Notes under the pieces: model-generated
Database searches by the model: none
Told to the model about the DNA's origin: nothing
What the model saw: the letters and a program-made list of their open reading frames with translations, nothing else
Program-made: the position numbers and the translations under genes
NCBI GenBank assembly: GCA_003550325.1
Contig: QKWP01000048.1
Location: 237,060 to 301,059 of the forward strand
Length of the DNA stretch: 64,000 nt
Source of the DNA: Gigaspora rosea
Lineage: Eukaryota > Glomeromycota > Glomeromycetes > Diversisporales > Gigasporaceae
Direction of reading: 5' to 3'
In this document: positions 26,430 through 38,970 of the stretch, piece after piece
Layout: every line of letters begins with the position of its first letter
Numbering within the stretch: the first letter of the stretch is position 1

Positions 26430-26545
26430 ATAAAATGACAAAATAGAATAATTGGTATAATAATCTGTATAATTGGGATTTAAAAAAAAGACAACATAGA
26501 ATAATTGGTATAATAATCGGTATAATTGGGATTTAAAAAAAAAAA
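26430..26545. repeat. Tandem duplication, about 60 bp x 2
   Basis: A block starting agaataattggtataataat and ending attgggatttaaaaaa occurs twice in succession, nearly identical. Confidence 0.85.
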
Positions 26546-26549
26546 GAAA

Positions 26550-27355
26550 AACAAAATTAAATAAATGGGTCGGTCGAATAATGCAAAAACGGAAAATCAA
26601 TTTTGCGAGCCTTATAAATTTTTATCTTTTCGCAGACTTTTATTGAAAAATATTATGAGGAATCATTCATTTGATCATAAAAGGTAATTTAATTTAAAAT
26701 TAATGTCAAAGTTGACGAATTAAAAGTTTTAGATCAGATGATGCTCATCTTATCATGATCGATCCAAAAAAATTTTACAGTAAATTTATTATTCATAGAA
26801 AAAATAAATTTTGGTACAGATAATTCCCTAGAACAAATGATGTACGTGCGTACGTTATATTTTTGTGCATTATACGGTTATGCCCATGATTGAATTTCAT
26901 TTATTTTACGGTAATAGTACAGCATTTGTGAAACTTCTTTAATAAATTTACCATAATAGATTTATAGATTAAAACCATGGATATAAAGAATTTTGCATGT
27001 TCACATATCAATAATTAATTGGTCAAGCAAAACATCTTATTATCTATAACAGTAACTTTACCAATTATAAGTTTATGTACTACATATGTACGTAAGGTGC
27101 AGGAAATTTAAAAATCTCAATCTCAATAATGCATAAATTTCTTAAATGATCAAATATTTTCGCATAAAAATAATAAAAATAATACGTCAAGAATAATATG
27201 CACTTAATAGCAATCTTTCTATGTATACTCTTAAATTTAAAACCAACCGCTATTTAAAATTTAACTTGTCTCCAATGAATTTGCTAAACTTTATTATAAA
27301 TAAAGTGATTGAGGCTTTTAGAATTCCTGCACCGTACGTTCGTTCATATTTTGTG
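26550..27355. other. AT-rich spacer, no gene recognised
   Basis: No conserved ORF or RNA gene was seen. Confidence 0.4.
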
Positions 27356-27359
27356 TAAA

Positions 27360-27635
27360 ATTACACAAGTTTTATAGTAGTACGTACGTAAGTACACATA
27401 TTTATAGTACTGTAGTAAATACACAAATTTATAGTAAATGACAAGTTTATAGTAAATACACAAGTTTATAGTAAATGCACTAGTTTTTATAGTAAATACA
27501 AATACACAAGTTTATAGTAATACACAAGTTTATTGTAAATACACAAGTTTATCGTAAATACATAAACAGTAAATACACAAGTTTATCGTAAATACACAAT
27601 TTATAGTAAATACACAAGTTTATCGAAACAAATAA
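27360..27635. repeat. Minisatellite, 18-20 bp (aaatacacaagtttatagt)
   Basis: About twelve copies of a 15-20 bp unit, aaatacacaagtttatagt, with tatagt/tatcgt variants and shortened units. Confidence 0.88.
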
Positions 27636-27869
27636 ATTTTATTTATTATTATTTTTTTATTTATTTATTGATATACTGTACATAGTGATAGTACAGTTAT
27701 GTCACCTTTTCTTTTAGAGCATTTTTTTTCGCAGATATAACTAAGGGAAATAATTCAATATATAACATTTATTTATATATAAAAAAAAAGTTAACTTTCT
27801 TAAGTCTGGGGATATAACTTAAATTGAGATATAATCCAGGCATGACAATACATCAAATTTATTAAATTT

Positions 27870-28015
27870 ACCGTATTGTTCTGAAATTAAGCACCACCCC
27901 TTCTACCCCAATTTTTTAATTTCAGAATAGCGGAAATTGTAATGAGATCTTTGGTCAAATCACTTCTGCAAATCTGAGATTAAAAAATTGGGTAGAAGGG
28001 TGGTGCTTAATTACG
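27870..28015. mobile_element. Foldback MITE-like, ttaagcaccacccc arms
   Basis: The left arm holds ttaagcaccaccccttctac followed by cccaattttttaat. The right arm holds the inverse, attaaaaaattgggtagaag and ggtggtgcttaa. The loop is about 50 bp. A related half-copy lies at 25145-25218. Confidence 0.8.
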
Positions 28016-28144
28016 ATAATTATCTTTTCGAATTATCTATAATTTTTCAGCTATCTTTAAATGTCGTAAAACTCGAAGATAAGAATCACACTTTTTTTCA
28101 ATACGGAAATACAGTAGCATTAAAATCTTTATCAAGTTATTACG

Positions 28145-28276
28145 TTAATCTGGGATTGAAAATGTAGGAAGAGGGTGTTGTGTTTATTTTCCGAGTTCTA
28201 CGGTACTCTCGTTAATCCGGGATTGAAAATTTAGGAAGAGGGTGTTGTGTTTATTTTCCGAGTTTTACGGTACTCA
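28145..28276. repeat. Direct duplication, 66 bp x 2
   Basis: Two adjacent units, each starting ttaatctgggattgaaaat (or ttaatccgggattg) and ending ccgagttctacggtactc, differ at only a few bases. Confidence 0.9.
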
Positions 28277-28560
28277 AGTTTATGAAATGTCAAAATTATT
28301 AGCATTAGGTTATAAGAGAATCATTCCTAAATATATTAATATATTTTATTCCCTGCATACTGTACTTACGTATAGTACGTACGCGCATGATGCTTAAAGA
28401 AATCAATATTCCATACGTCAATTCTTGTCACACCGCGGTTTCATCATATCTCATAATAGCATGACGGTATTGGTCCACAGGTATAAGAACTATTAATACA
28501 TTTCAATTGACTTTAATTTTATTATTCCTTTGTTATTAGCAAATTATTAATAGATACTGT

Positions 28561-28870
28561 TAGGTTTGTTATAACTTACTTGACAACATACTTTACATGG
28601 TAAATTACGGTAAGTTATCTGGGGCCAATATGTAAGTTACAATATAGGTATTAAGCTGGCCAAATCATATGGCAATTTCTACCAGCATTAACATCAACTT
28701 GACCCAGCCTCAACGGCTAAACAAATGACCAATTAAAACCAAATAATAGTATATTAAGGCAATTTTTATAAATTGAGTTATTTTGAGTGTATACGTATAA
28801 ATTACATACCTTACGACGTAAATTTACGTCAGTAAATTACATCTAACTTACATGAAATTTAACAAACCTC
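28561..28870. mobile_element. Mutator-like MITE, 310 bp
   Basis: It is bounded by a perfect 10-bp direct repeat, TAGATACTGT, at 28551-28560 and 28871-28880. The termini are inverted: TAGGTTTGTTA on the left and the inverse of TAACAAACCTC on the right. Further inside, the aacttac/gtaagtt words are also inverted but less exact. The 9-11 bp target duplication fits Mutator-like elements. There is no transposase. Confidence 0.82.
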
Positions 28871-28884
28871 TAGATACTGTGTAA

Positions 28885-29850
28885 TGCTTTTAAAAAATTA
28901 AAATAAAAACAATTTCAGCTTTATAAAATGCATTCATTGAATAATTTTCAAAAATGTGCATCAAGAAAGTGTACTTTTTACGATTAAGAATTTTATAAGT
29001 TTGCTATTAAAACCTAAAAACCTAATACGTACATTTATAAGTGAAAAATTAACTGTAAATAGGCTGATACGAATAATTAGAGCGTCAGGCTTATGTGATT
29101 TCATGGATTCATTGACTCATCATTGTTCAAACAGTGAAAAGCATTTGCATACACCTGGCCTTAAATTAAAGCTATGGAATGTTCTATAATATATAATCAT
29201 TTTATAATTTATAGAATTTGACTTGTTAAAAATTATTTTATTATCAGTTATATAAAAACGACCTGTTATAAATTTAAAGAAATAAAAAAATTAAAGGTTA
29301 AAATTACGTAAGGATATACAATGTATCACTCTACAGTGTTTGTACATGTGAATATAATAATGGTTAAACTATAACGTTTGCAAAGCCAAGAAAAACCGAA
29401 AATACAAAAGTTCAAGAAAATAAATGTCTAAATCTGTTTGTAGTATTAATTTAAAAAAAATGAGTGAAATGAAATATAACTTTCAACTTTCAACTTTTCT
29501 TACAGTATATGCTTCAATCCTAATAATATGTACTGATTCAAAATCTTTATTTCAAGTAGGTTTTTTTTTTTTAGTCTGTATCACTCATAAAAGTTTTTCC
29601 ATACGTACAGACATTGACCAAGTAACTCACGATTCTCATTACACATGCAGGGTATGAATACAATTTTTTTTTAGTCTCTCCTTAATGCTTAACCGGGTAA
29701 ACGTTGATGCGCAAATATTTCGTAATTTATTTATTGTAATTACAAACTATCTAAAATAAGAAAGAGTACTTGTCATAATTGAAATACTTAATTAGCTATA
29801 TCGTCAATATATAAAGTATAAAAATCTTATATTTGGGACGAAATTACTAA
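28885..29850 (+). other. Upstream region of copy 3, deleted relative to other copies
   Basis: The distal part near 29590-29770 matches the flanks of copies 2 and 4 (catacgtac, agtaactcacgat, acatgcag). The proximal part near the gene is missing: the 'cttatatttgg' landmark at 29827, normally about 160 bp before the ATG, is joined almost directly to the interior of exon 1. ORFs at 28956 and 29424 have no conservation. Confidence 0.6.
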
Positions 29851-29872
29851 TTTATCAACTCCACTTGGTCCT

Positions 29873-31629
29873 ATGGATTCATGGGATCCTGCTTTCAAAA
29901 ATGCTGTGGTAATTTGTTAAATTTATTCTTATTTTTATACATAAACTTTTCAATTACTGTAATAAACAAAATCGTATGTAAATTTCAGAATTTGTGCCTT
30001 CAAACGGCATTTCCCAGCGTTATATATACTGGTCCCGGTTGGATACAAATATATAACGAAGGTAAATCAATTTTTAAAATTCTCTTATTTGTCGATTGAT
30101 TAGTTTTAAATAATCATTCTATTCATTCATATATAGCTTACGAATCAGTATTAATGACAAAACAATACGGTTAATTAGATAATTTCACTTAATTATAAAT
30201 ACATTTACGGAGCGTTTGTCAAATTTAACTTCAGGTTTTGCATAACCATTTCGGACTCCCCCAGCAAGAACGTACCCACTCTTAAATACATGTTACATGT
30301 TAAGTGATTTTATTATTTGGGGTGGGTACATTCTTTGATAGGTGTGTCCGAAAATGATCTGCAAAATCTGTAATTTTTTAGTCCCCAAATTTAAGTTTTT
30401 AGGGACAAAATTTATTATCGATTACAATACTGTAGCCTCATTTTTTAAATTTATACAATTCGCACAACTCATTATAAATCTATCATAATTACTTTTGACT
30501 TTATTACATTTTCTAATATGTATATCATTGTTTGATCAGAATAACAATATACGCATGAAGTCATTGATTAGATGACTCACAATCGGTGATCAAAATTTTC
30601 AAATTTTACAAATGCGCCGTAATGATAAACTCTATCAATTTTATATATCAAGTTTAACATTCTTCCATTTTTAAATTAAATAGCATTAGGAAAACCATTT
30701 AACGAAGTTTGGCCTGAAATATATGAGTATAGTGCAGCTCAATTCGAAGGGTAAGTGGCGTAAATAATTATTAAAGCTGAAATAGTAATTAGTTGATGTT
30801 GAGATTGGCTGAAACTGTTCAGGGTAAAATTCAGAGTCTATTTGAAATGTAAATCCTTATTTACACTTTTTTGTCAGCGAGTATATGGGGTGTCTTCAAT
30901 TAAAAGGGCCCATTTTTACATTTTTTTGAAAAATGAGTTTTCGTTAAATTCATATAAATTTTGACATGATTGACTTTTTTTAATTATAAATGAAAGTCGA
31001 ATTACATAATAAAAAATCAAGATAATGTAAAAAGAAAAATTACATGAGGCTGCGTAGAGCCAACACGTCACGAGTTTACCCGATAGTCACCTGCCGTCTT
31101 TAACCAATCAATATCGTGAAATTTGATTGATCCCGGATCAGTCCGAAAATCAAAACAAATAATTAAACTCAAATATCTCAAAATAAAATATATGTAAAAA
31201 TGGGCCCTTTTAATTGAAGACACTCCATATAAACATAAATCCTAATTTTACACTTAAAAATTTAAAATGCGCATTTTTTTCAGTTTTCCAATTTCAATCA
31301 ATTTTAAACTTCGGCCTTGATGATAATTTCAATGAAATTTTTCATTTGTAATATTTTTTTTTAAAAAACTTTTCATTTAATATATGTAGAGTAAAAAGGA
31401 CTGGCAAAGGTCACTTTAAAAAGGATGAACTATACTTAATAGAACGTGATGGATATATTGAAGAGGCATACTTTAATTATACATGTAGTCCTATCTTTAT
31501 ATCTGATGGTTCAGTTTGTGGTGCGTTTTGTATAGTACAAGAAACTACTCAAAAAGTTTTGAATGCCAGAAGATTAAAAATACTTGGTGAATTTGGTCGT
31601 AGGATTAATGGTTAGTAAATCATACTAAA

Positions 31630-31670
<41 letters not shown>

Positions 31671-34600
31671 GACTTATCAGATGTCAATTCACGTTTGTAT
31701 TGACTTTAATATTTTTTTTTAAAGAGGCTGAATCCTTAGAAAGTGCCTGCCATATTATAACGAAAGTACTAGGTGATAATAATGCCGATATTCCTTATGC
31801 AATGATTTACTTGGTCGATCATAAATTAAATACTCCTTCTGAATCTCTGATTGCTCGTCTCATTACTACAACATTTGATTACGACAGTAAAAGTGGTTGG
31901 CTTTTTCATGATAATTTACCTGAAACTCCTGAAATAATTGATTTAACTAAAGATGTTGATAAGAATTATGATACATTTATTGAATTAAAAAGAGAAGCTG
32001 CAACTTATTCATTTTTAAAATGTGATCCTTGGCCAATACATCTTTTAATAAAGGAGGGTGACCATATAAAAGTTCTCTTAAATGATGGATCTCAAGCTGT
32101 GCTTTTATTGACAAAAATTTCTCTTTCTGAAGATCAAGTTTTAACTGCTATATTGATTTGTGGTATTAATCGACGTCGTACACTTGATGAAAAATATATG
32201 GAATTTTTAAAAGTATGCAAAAATTTCTCATGGTTAACTTTTTATTTAATAAAGACATATATATATACTTATCGATAAACATCATTCATTATGTTAATTT
32301 GTTAGCTAATTACAAATCATATGAATACATGTTTGTTACATGCAAGTTTAATTGAGGAGGAAAGGAAGCGTTCTAAATCATTGGCTGAATTAAATCGTCA
32401 AAATGTCTTGTTTTTTCAAGGCATTAGTCATGAATTAAAAAGTATTGATTTATAATAAAGTAATTTTTCAAAATATTCCATTTAAAATAGACTAAACATT
32501 TTCCTTTCACTATGCCAGCTCCGTTAACTTTAATGCTTTTACCACTTGATGACATAATTAATGCATGCCCACAAGAAGCGTCAATAATGTCATATCTTCA
32601 AATTATTCGACGTAACGCTCGTCGATTACTTAAACTTATCAATGCTTTATTACAAGTAAGTTATATATTATATTCAAATAATAAAATACACTTATTTTTA
32701 TAAACAATTTTATTAAAGAATTTTCACTTACTTCCTGTACAGTATTCAAATATAGAATCTGAAAAATTTGAAGCATGTTATCGTGAAACCAACATAATTG
32801 AATTTACTCAAGAATTGGTTTCTGATTTTAAAAGTATGGCCGAAACATTAGGTTTAGATTACGTTATTGATATTCCATTGACTGATAAATTTAATCAAGA
32901 TGTGGGAGATAAGGTTTATTTAGATCATGATATGTATGAAACAATTGTATCTAATCTTTGTAAGTATTTTCTAAAAATTATGCTAAAAATATGTGATTAA
33001 AACAATTTTTTCAAATCATGCAAAGTTTATTGTACTAAAAATATTTTATTGGTTAAAAGGTTCGAATGCACTTAAGCATACTTGGAATGGAAGTGTAACT
33101 ATTCGTTTATATGTTGATTACAAAGATAAGAACAAGATGATAGTTCTTGAAGTATCAGATACAGGTTAATAATTATTTTTTAAATTAAATTACCACTATT
33201 ACTATTATTATTATTATTATTATTATTATTATCATTATTATTATTAACCAACCATTTTACATTATGCTATTATTTTATTTCTTTATAATTTAGGTGTTGG
33301 TATCCCAGAATTAGCCCTTCCAAATATATTCCAACGCTTTTATCGTGTAGAATCTCAAAGTTCACGTAGTCATGAAGGTACTGGAATAGGACTTGCACTT
33401 GTAAAAGAACTTATTACATTTCATGGTGGAGATATAACTGTAACTTCAATAGTAAATAAAGGAACAACATTTAAATGTTGGTTTCCAATAGGATGTGACC
33501 ACTTACCACCAGATAAAATACAATATAATAATGTTGAAAATCCAATAAGCTATGGACAAGAATTATACACTAATCGACAACTTTATTTAGAAGAAAGTTC
33601 TCAATGGGTTAAAAATAGTAAATTTGATGTTCAAAATGATATGATTGATAAATTATCAATTGATGATAAAAACATGGATGTCGATAAAATGTTACCGAAA
33701 GATATAACCTTTTATTTCTCTGCAGATGATCTTGTTAATGAGAAAAAATATCAAATTTTACTAGTTGATGATAATAATGATATGCGGTAATAGTTTTTAT
33801 AAATGATTTATTTCTTATTTACATAATTAATCGTTATCTTTATTAATTGCTTATAGAGATCATCTAGCAGGTCTTTTAAAAGAATTTGAAGTATATCGTG
33901 CCTGTGACGGCCAAGATGCAATAAGAGTCTTAAAAAAACTTGACAGATTGCCTGATTTAGTCCTTAGCGGTAAGTTAATTTCGATTTTTAATAGTTATAA
34001 ATTATTTGAATTATAAGTTATATATATATATATAATTATTTGTTATTTGTTAATATTATTTGAATTTAATAGATGTCACGATGCCTAATATGAATGGATA
34101 CGAGTTATTAAATGTATTAAGATCTAATATTAAAACTCGAATAATTCCTATAATATTATTATCTGCAAATGCTGATGAAGAGTCAAAGATCAAAGGTAAT
34201 TTAAAAATTATTATATATTATTATCATTATAGTCTATTAATAAACTATTATATATATATATATTACCAATAATTTGCTGTCAAATAGGTCTTGATAAAGG
34301 CGCAGATGATTATTTAATAAAACCATTTTCTGCTCGTGAATTAATTACTCGCATTCGAGCAAATATTGAGCTTTCACATATTCGTCGTAAAATATTATTT
34401 CAACAATATAAACAAGAAGAAACAAAACAATTATTACTTATAATATCAAATAAAATTCTTTCTGGATTGAATATAAATGAAACATTATTAGATATTATTA
34501 AAGAAATTCATCATAAATTACCAAGTGAAAGAATTTTAATTATTTCAAATGAACAATCTGAATTTAAGAATAATAAAATAATTGCTTTATATGATGGATC

Positions 34601-37256
34601 AGAAAGTACACCATCAACAAATAATCTATTCAATGAAAATAATAATAATAAAATATTAACAAATTTACAAGAATTTTTAAATAATAATTCAGGAGTTGAT
34701 ATTAATTTAGATTTATATTGTGATGATGTTTGTAAAAATGTATCAGTATTATCTGTAGAAATAAGATTGAATAATACTTGTTGGGGATGGATAAAATTAT
34801 ATAGATCTCCAAATTCTATTTGGTTTGATTCAGAAATTGAATTATTACAACAAATATCGAATCAAATAAGTTTAATTGTTACCCACGTAAATATTTTAAA
34901 AGAAAATATAGAAAAAGAAGTTAAAATAAAAGCTGTTGAATTTGCAAATAAGGCCAAGAGTCAAATATTAGCAAATACTTCTCATGGTAAGTGTTCATTT
35001 ATTAGGTACTAAATTTTTACATTTTTTCTAATTAATTTAAATCCTTTATATTTTTTATTATTATAGAATTAAGAACACCATTAGGTGCAATAGTTGGAAT
35101 TCTTTCTTCCTTTGAAAATACTTCTTTAAATACTGATCAGAGGGATATGATTAATATTATGGCACATGCTTCTGATATAGTTTTATCTATAGTAAATGAT
35201 ATTCTTGATGCAGCAAGATTAGAAGCAGGAAAAGTTACTCTAATTAATAGAACATTTGATTTATTAGAATTATTTGAAGATGCAATTGAAAAATATGGAA
35301 AAAGAGCTGGTGCTAAAAAGATTGATTTAATAGTAAATTGTGAAATAGATTCATTTCCAAGATACGTTAAGAGTGATCCTGATAGGTAATTTATCTTATA
35401 TGAGATAAAAATGATAGGAATTTATTACTTACCTTGTCTCTTATTATTGTAAATAGGGTGAAACAAGTTTTATCTCATTTATTATCAAATTCGTAACTAT
35501 TTATTTTCATTTTGTTTATTTATTTTTATATGTAGTGTTTTATTTTTTCACAATTTGTTCATAATTTTAGAGTTAAATTTACTGATAAAGGTAAAATTGT
35601 ATTGACAATTTCCATACGATTACAAGAGGTCATTGATAATGACAAAGAGAAACCGACTTATGGCCAAATGGCTCAAAGAGGATGTCTGTTGATAGAATTG
35701 TACGATACAGGCATTGGGTAAGATATTTATGATATAAATTCTCTGAATATGATATTCTATATATTGGCATAAAAAAAAAAGTCATCTTATCTTGTTATTA
35801 ATAACAGCATGGAACCGGAATATATAAAACATGCTTGGCAAAGCTTTTCACAAGGTGACATGTCAATAACAAAGATGCAAGATGGTACAGGACTTGGTCT
35901 CTCAATTTGTAAACATTTAGTAGAAATTAATGGAGGAGAAATTAAAGTAGAAAGTGAATTAGGAAAAGGAAGTAAATTTTGGTTTACTTGGAATGTTGAA
36001 TTATTATCATCACCAACTTTTTCATTAAGTACACAATTTGATCGAATGAGTTATGCATTACCTCATTCTATAAAACAAAAACGAATACTAATAATTCATT
36101 CAGTTGAAGATGCTAGAAATGCAATGTTAAATTATTTTAAAAATATTGAAATAGTAGATGCATTTGATACCTTTGATAAAGGTATTAGAGCTGCAAAAAA
36201 ATATAAAGAATTGAATAATCAATTTGCTTATGATATAGTATTCATTAATCTTTATGAAATTAATGAAGATGAGATCTTGAAAGCAATATTAGAATTAAGA
36301 GAATTAGATACAAATAATAATAATGTAGTAATAATTTTTATAGTATTTCCAACTAGTAAAGATAATGAATTAGCAGAAAAATTAATTGGAAAAGTTGGAG
36401 GAATAATTATTATACTTCATACTCCAATTACTTGGAAAAAAATTGTTAATTTATTTATGAATATGGATAAAAATTATGTTGCTATTGAAAATATTTTCAA
36501 GCAAAAAGACTATAGATTTATTATGTCTGAAGTTACAAATTATGATTTATATGAAGATATAAAAGAAAATGATTCTAAGAAGAGCAAGTGTATTTTATGC
36601 GTGGTATTGTCTTGTTTCATTTTCTTTAAGATATTGAGTTTATTTTTTTAATCAATTGACTAACATTGGTGTTATTTGTAGGATAATAATTATATTAGTC
36701 TAGAGGTAATTATAAATTTAAAATATATGCATTGTGATATATATTCACATAATTTTATTAATTTTCTATTATTTTTAGAATACATTAAGACAAGTTTCAA
36801 AACTTGGTTATTCAACCATTTCTGCAACAAATGGTCTAGAAGCAATTAATTTGTTTGATTCGAAATTTAAATCATTAAGTGATAAATATTCGAATTCATT
36901 CTACTCAAATATGAACCAACTAAAGTCTCGTAAAATTTCATTAATCTTAACAGAATGTAATTTAGTAAGTCTATTCACTAAATTCGTTATTTATATCTTT
37001 CATAGTTATCTTTGTGAAATATTCACAATTAATTAATTTATATATTTAGTCAATGATGTCAGGCTTTGATTTATCACAAGCAGTTAAAGCAATGAAATCA
37101 CCAATTTCGGATACACCAATTGTTGTCCTGACAGCTTTACCTATGCGAGAAATACAAAATAAATGTATTGAGTCAGGAATAAGTGATTATCTCACAAAAC
37201 CTTTGAAAATTGAAGAACTTGAAAAAGTTCTTACTAAATGGATTAGTGAGAATTAG
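29873..37256 (+). CDS. Dual hybrid histidine kinase, copy 3 (open, original start lost)
   Basis: Inferred exons: 29873-29908, 29989-30061, 30137-30169, 30684-30750, 31390-31610, 31725-32212, 32306-32441, 32519-32655, 32743-32959, 33060-33164, 33294-33786, 33857-33969, 34073-34195, 34288-34986, 35067-35385, 35457-35492, 35571-35717, 35808-36603, 36682-36705, 36779-36964, 37050-37256. Joined, they are in frame throughout (4,656 nt, 1,551 residues), all with GT..AG borders. Domains: PAS ([11 protein letters not shown], then [10 protein letters not shown]) about 1-145; GAF 145-310; H-box His348 in GISHELKTPLT; HATPase; receiver with LVDDN, Asp707 and YLIKPF; GAF-like linker; second H-box His980 in [11 protein letters not shown]; HATPase with DTGIGM and GTGLGLS; degenerate receiver; final receiver with Glu1480 in LILTECNL. 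No transmembrane segment, so probably cytosolic. Odd: the 27 codons before Met29873 and the proximal 5' region are deleted; an in-frame stop lies at 29819, so Met29873 is the first possible start. It may be a 5'-truncated pseudogene despite the clean frame. Introns 3 and 4 carry MITEs. Confidence 0.8.
30208..30619. mobile_element. MITE in intron 3 of copy 3, 412 bp, with nested foldback
   Basis: Introns at this position in the other copies are about 80-85 bp; here it is about 510 bp. The inserted piece has inverted ends, CGGAGCGTTTGTCAAATTT and the inverse of AAATTTTACAAATGCGCCG, flanked by TA. A second inverted pair inside (about 30233-30281 and 30322-30370: aggttttgcat..cggac and gtccg..gcaaaatct) looks like a nested foldback of about 138 bp. 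The TA flank suggests a Tc1/mariner-type element. Confidence 0.72.
30887..31226. mobile_element. MITE in intron 4 of copy 3, 340 bp
   Basis: It has near-perfect terminal inverted repeats of about 35 bp that start GGGGTGTCTTCAATTAAAAG and continue GGCCCATTTTTACAT; the right end is the exact inverse with one difference. Comparison with copy 4 (gcgaatatataaac) shows the empty site, and ATAT is duplicated at the junctions. No ORF. Superfamily not assigned. Confidence 0.9.
31627..31669. repeat. Poly(A) and (TA)n microsatellite in intron 5 of copy 3
   Basis: About 22 A followed by about 10 TA units. The corresponding introns of copies 1 and 2 have much shorter TA runs. Confidence 0.9.
33195..33245. 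repeat. (TTA)n microsatellite in intron 10 of copy 3
   Basis: About 14 near-perfect tta units, inside the intron between the N-box exon and the DTGVGIP exon. Confidence 0.9.
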
Positions 37257-38320
37257 ACCAATCACAATTAATGTATTATGTAATATAATTATATTTTTTC
37301 TAAGCATATATTCATCTTTATCAATAGTATGCATTACAACTCTTTTATGTCTTAAAGTTACATTTTGTATTTATGATAATTGTCCGAAATACAGTGGGGC
37401 AGTATATCTACACGCTATAGCTTATAAGATTAGTTACTTTTCCATAATTTATTTCTATCCTATGTTTTATTTAATTAAGATGTCAGTATTTTACATTATG
37501 TTATACGTTATATAATTTTTATTAATAATAAATGCCCAATCCACTGATCCTAATTATTAACTTATAGATGACAACATATTGTTTTGATTATATGTTATGT
37601 TATGCATCATCCTTTTTGAATTTTGCAATCAAATGATTATTTTAATAAAAGATTACTAATTATCATTAAATAAATTCTCATTTAAGAAATCAATTAGGTT
37701 TAAAGTGAGTAACACATGAGTATGTTGAAAAGAATTGCACGCATATGACTTAATAGTGATGCATTCCAGTGTAATTTAAGTGCTGAATATTAAACTTTAT
37801 TAAGTTGCTTTAAAGAGATGTATACATTAGTGCAGCAGTGTGATTGATGTATAATTGAAAGAGATATCATACATCAGTGCGATTGATGTATAATTGATAT
37901 TAGCCGATGGTTTCTAACCGCATAAAGCGAGCCGGCTGTTGGCCAGAAGCTTTGTTGTGAATTAGCGATGCATAATCTTGGTGTTTCCAACCTGCATAAC
38001 GCAGGCCAGCTGTAAATTTGATGGATTTATCAAAAATGTCAGGGTGTGAATTTACTTCATCTTTGGAGGGCTGCAGTTAGGCCGTTTCAAAGATCCTCCG
38101 TTTTATATTGGTCTCGATATTGTCATGCATGTCCAACAAACTTGGTTATATTAGTGCTTGCGCCATAAACTCGCTTTGCTATTTTATTAAACTTTTATTT
38201 ATCTTTCTCCTTGCATATGCCGGGTTTTCTTTTGGCCGGGTTTTCTTTTGGAATCGGATTGCCCATGTGATTGTTGGCTTTTTTATGCATCACCGCTTAG
38301 CTGTCTTTTCCATCTGTTGA
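37257..38320. other. 3' flank of copy 3, no gene
   Basis: The first 430 bp align with the 3' flanks of the other copies. Between 37780 and 37890, gattgatgtataattga is duplicated. At 37910-38030, two loosely similar GC-richer blocks (ccgcataaagcgagccggctg and cctgcataacgcaggccagctg) follow each other. ORFs at 37210-37515 and 38108-38320 lack conservation and I reject them as genes. Confidence 0.5.
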
Positions 38321-38339
38321 TTTACTTTCAACTCAAAAA

Positions 38340-38970
38340 CTGTCCCTAGAATCGAAAAGTCTACAGACACGTACTGATCCAGCAGGGCTTTTATATTAAG
38401 TTTAACCTCGTCCATTTATCACTCTATAAAAACATTCTTCTGGTCTTATAAGTTCTAATAGTTGTGAGATTGTTAAATTCTGCCAAGTAAAATTAAAGAT
38501 ATCGCCTTCCGAAATTTGGGAAATGTTTTTACACGATCTAAATATTTTGCCTAACCTCAAGTGGCCACTTATCCTGTTTTACAGGACCAATTCTAATCAC
38601 ATTACTATTATTAGGGCCTGGAAACAAAGAAAAACAAGTTTACTTAGAGCAATAAAGGAGGTTAACTTAGTACGAAAATTTCCAGGACCACTTTTTCTTA
38701 TTTTTTTTCCAAATTTTATAAAAAATAATTTTTTTTAAAAAAAAAATTAAAAAAATGATCTGACAGTGCTTTCATAATAGATTAACCACTTTATCAATCT
38801 AAGCAACTTGTCCTACTGGTCAGTTTGGTTCTAATAGCGGCGAGATTATTAAAACTAACTCAGTAAAACCGGACTTCCAAATTTAGATATAATCTTAAAC
38901 TTTGCATCACTATCAGAACCGGAAGGCCAGGAGAACTTGGCAGAAAGCCCTGTTAGATCATTTTGTTTAT
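38340..38970. repeat. Paralogue of the 23080-23660 spacer
   Basis: It holds the same ordered landmarks as the spacer after copy 2 (cagacacgtac, agggcttttat, gccttccgaaatttg, aacaagtttact). Confidence 0.6.

Noticed and set aside
27360-27635. Second candidate CRISPR-like array
   Set aside because: Plain minisatellite: repeats touch each other and vary in length; no spacers.
37210-37515. 101-codon ORF overlapping the end of copy 3
   Set aside because: It starts inside the last exon in another frame and runs into the 3' flank; not conserved in other copies.
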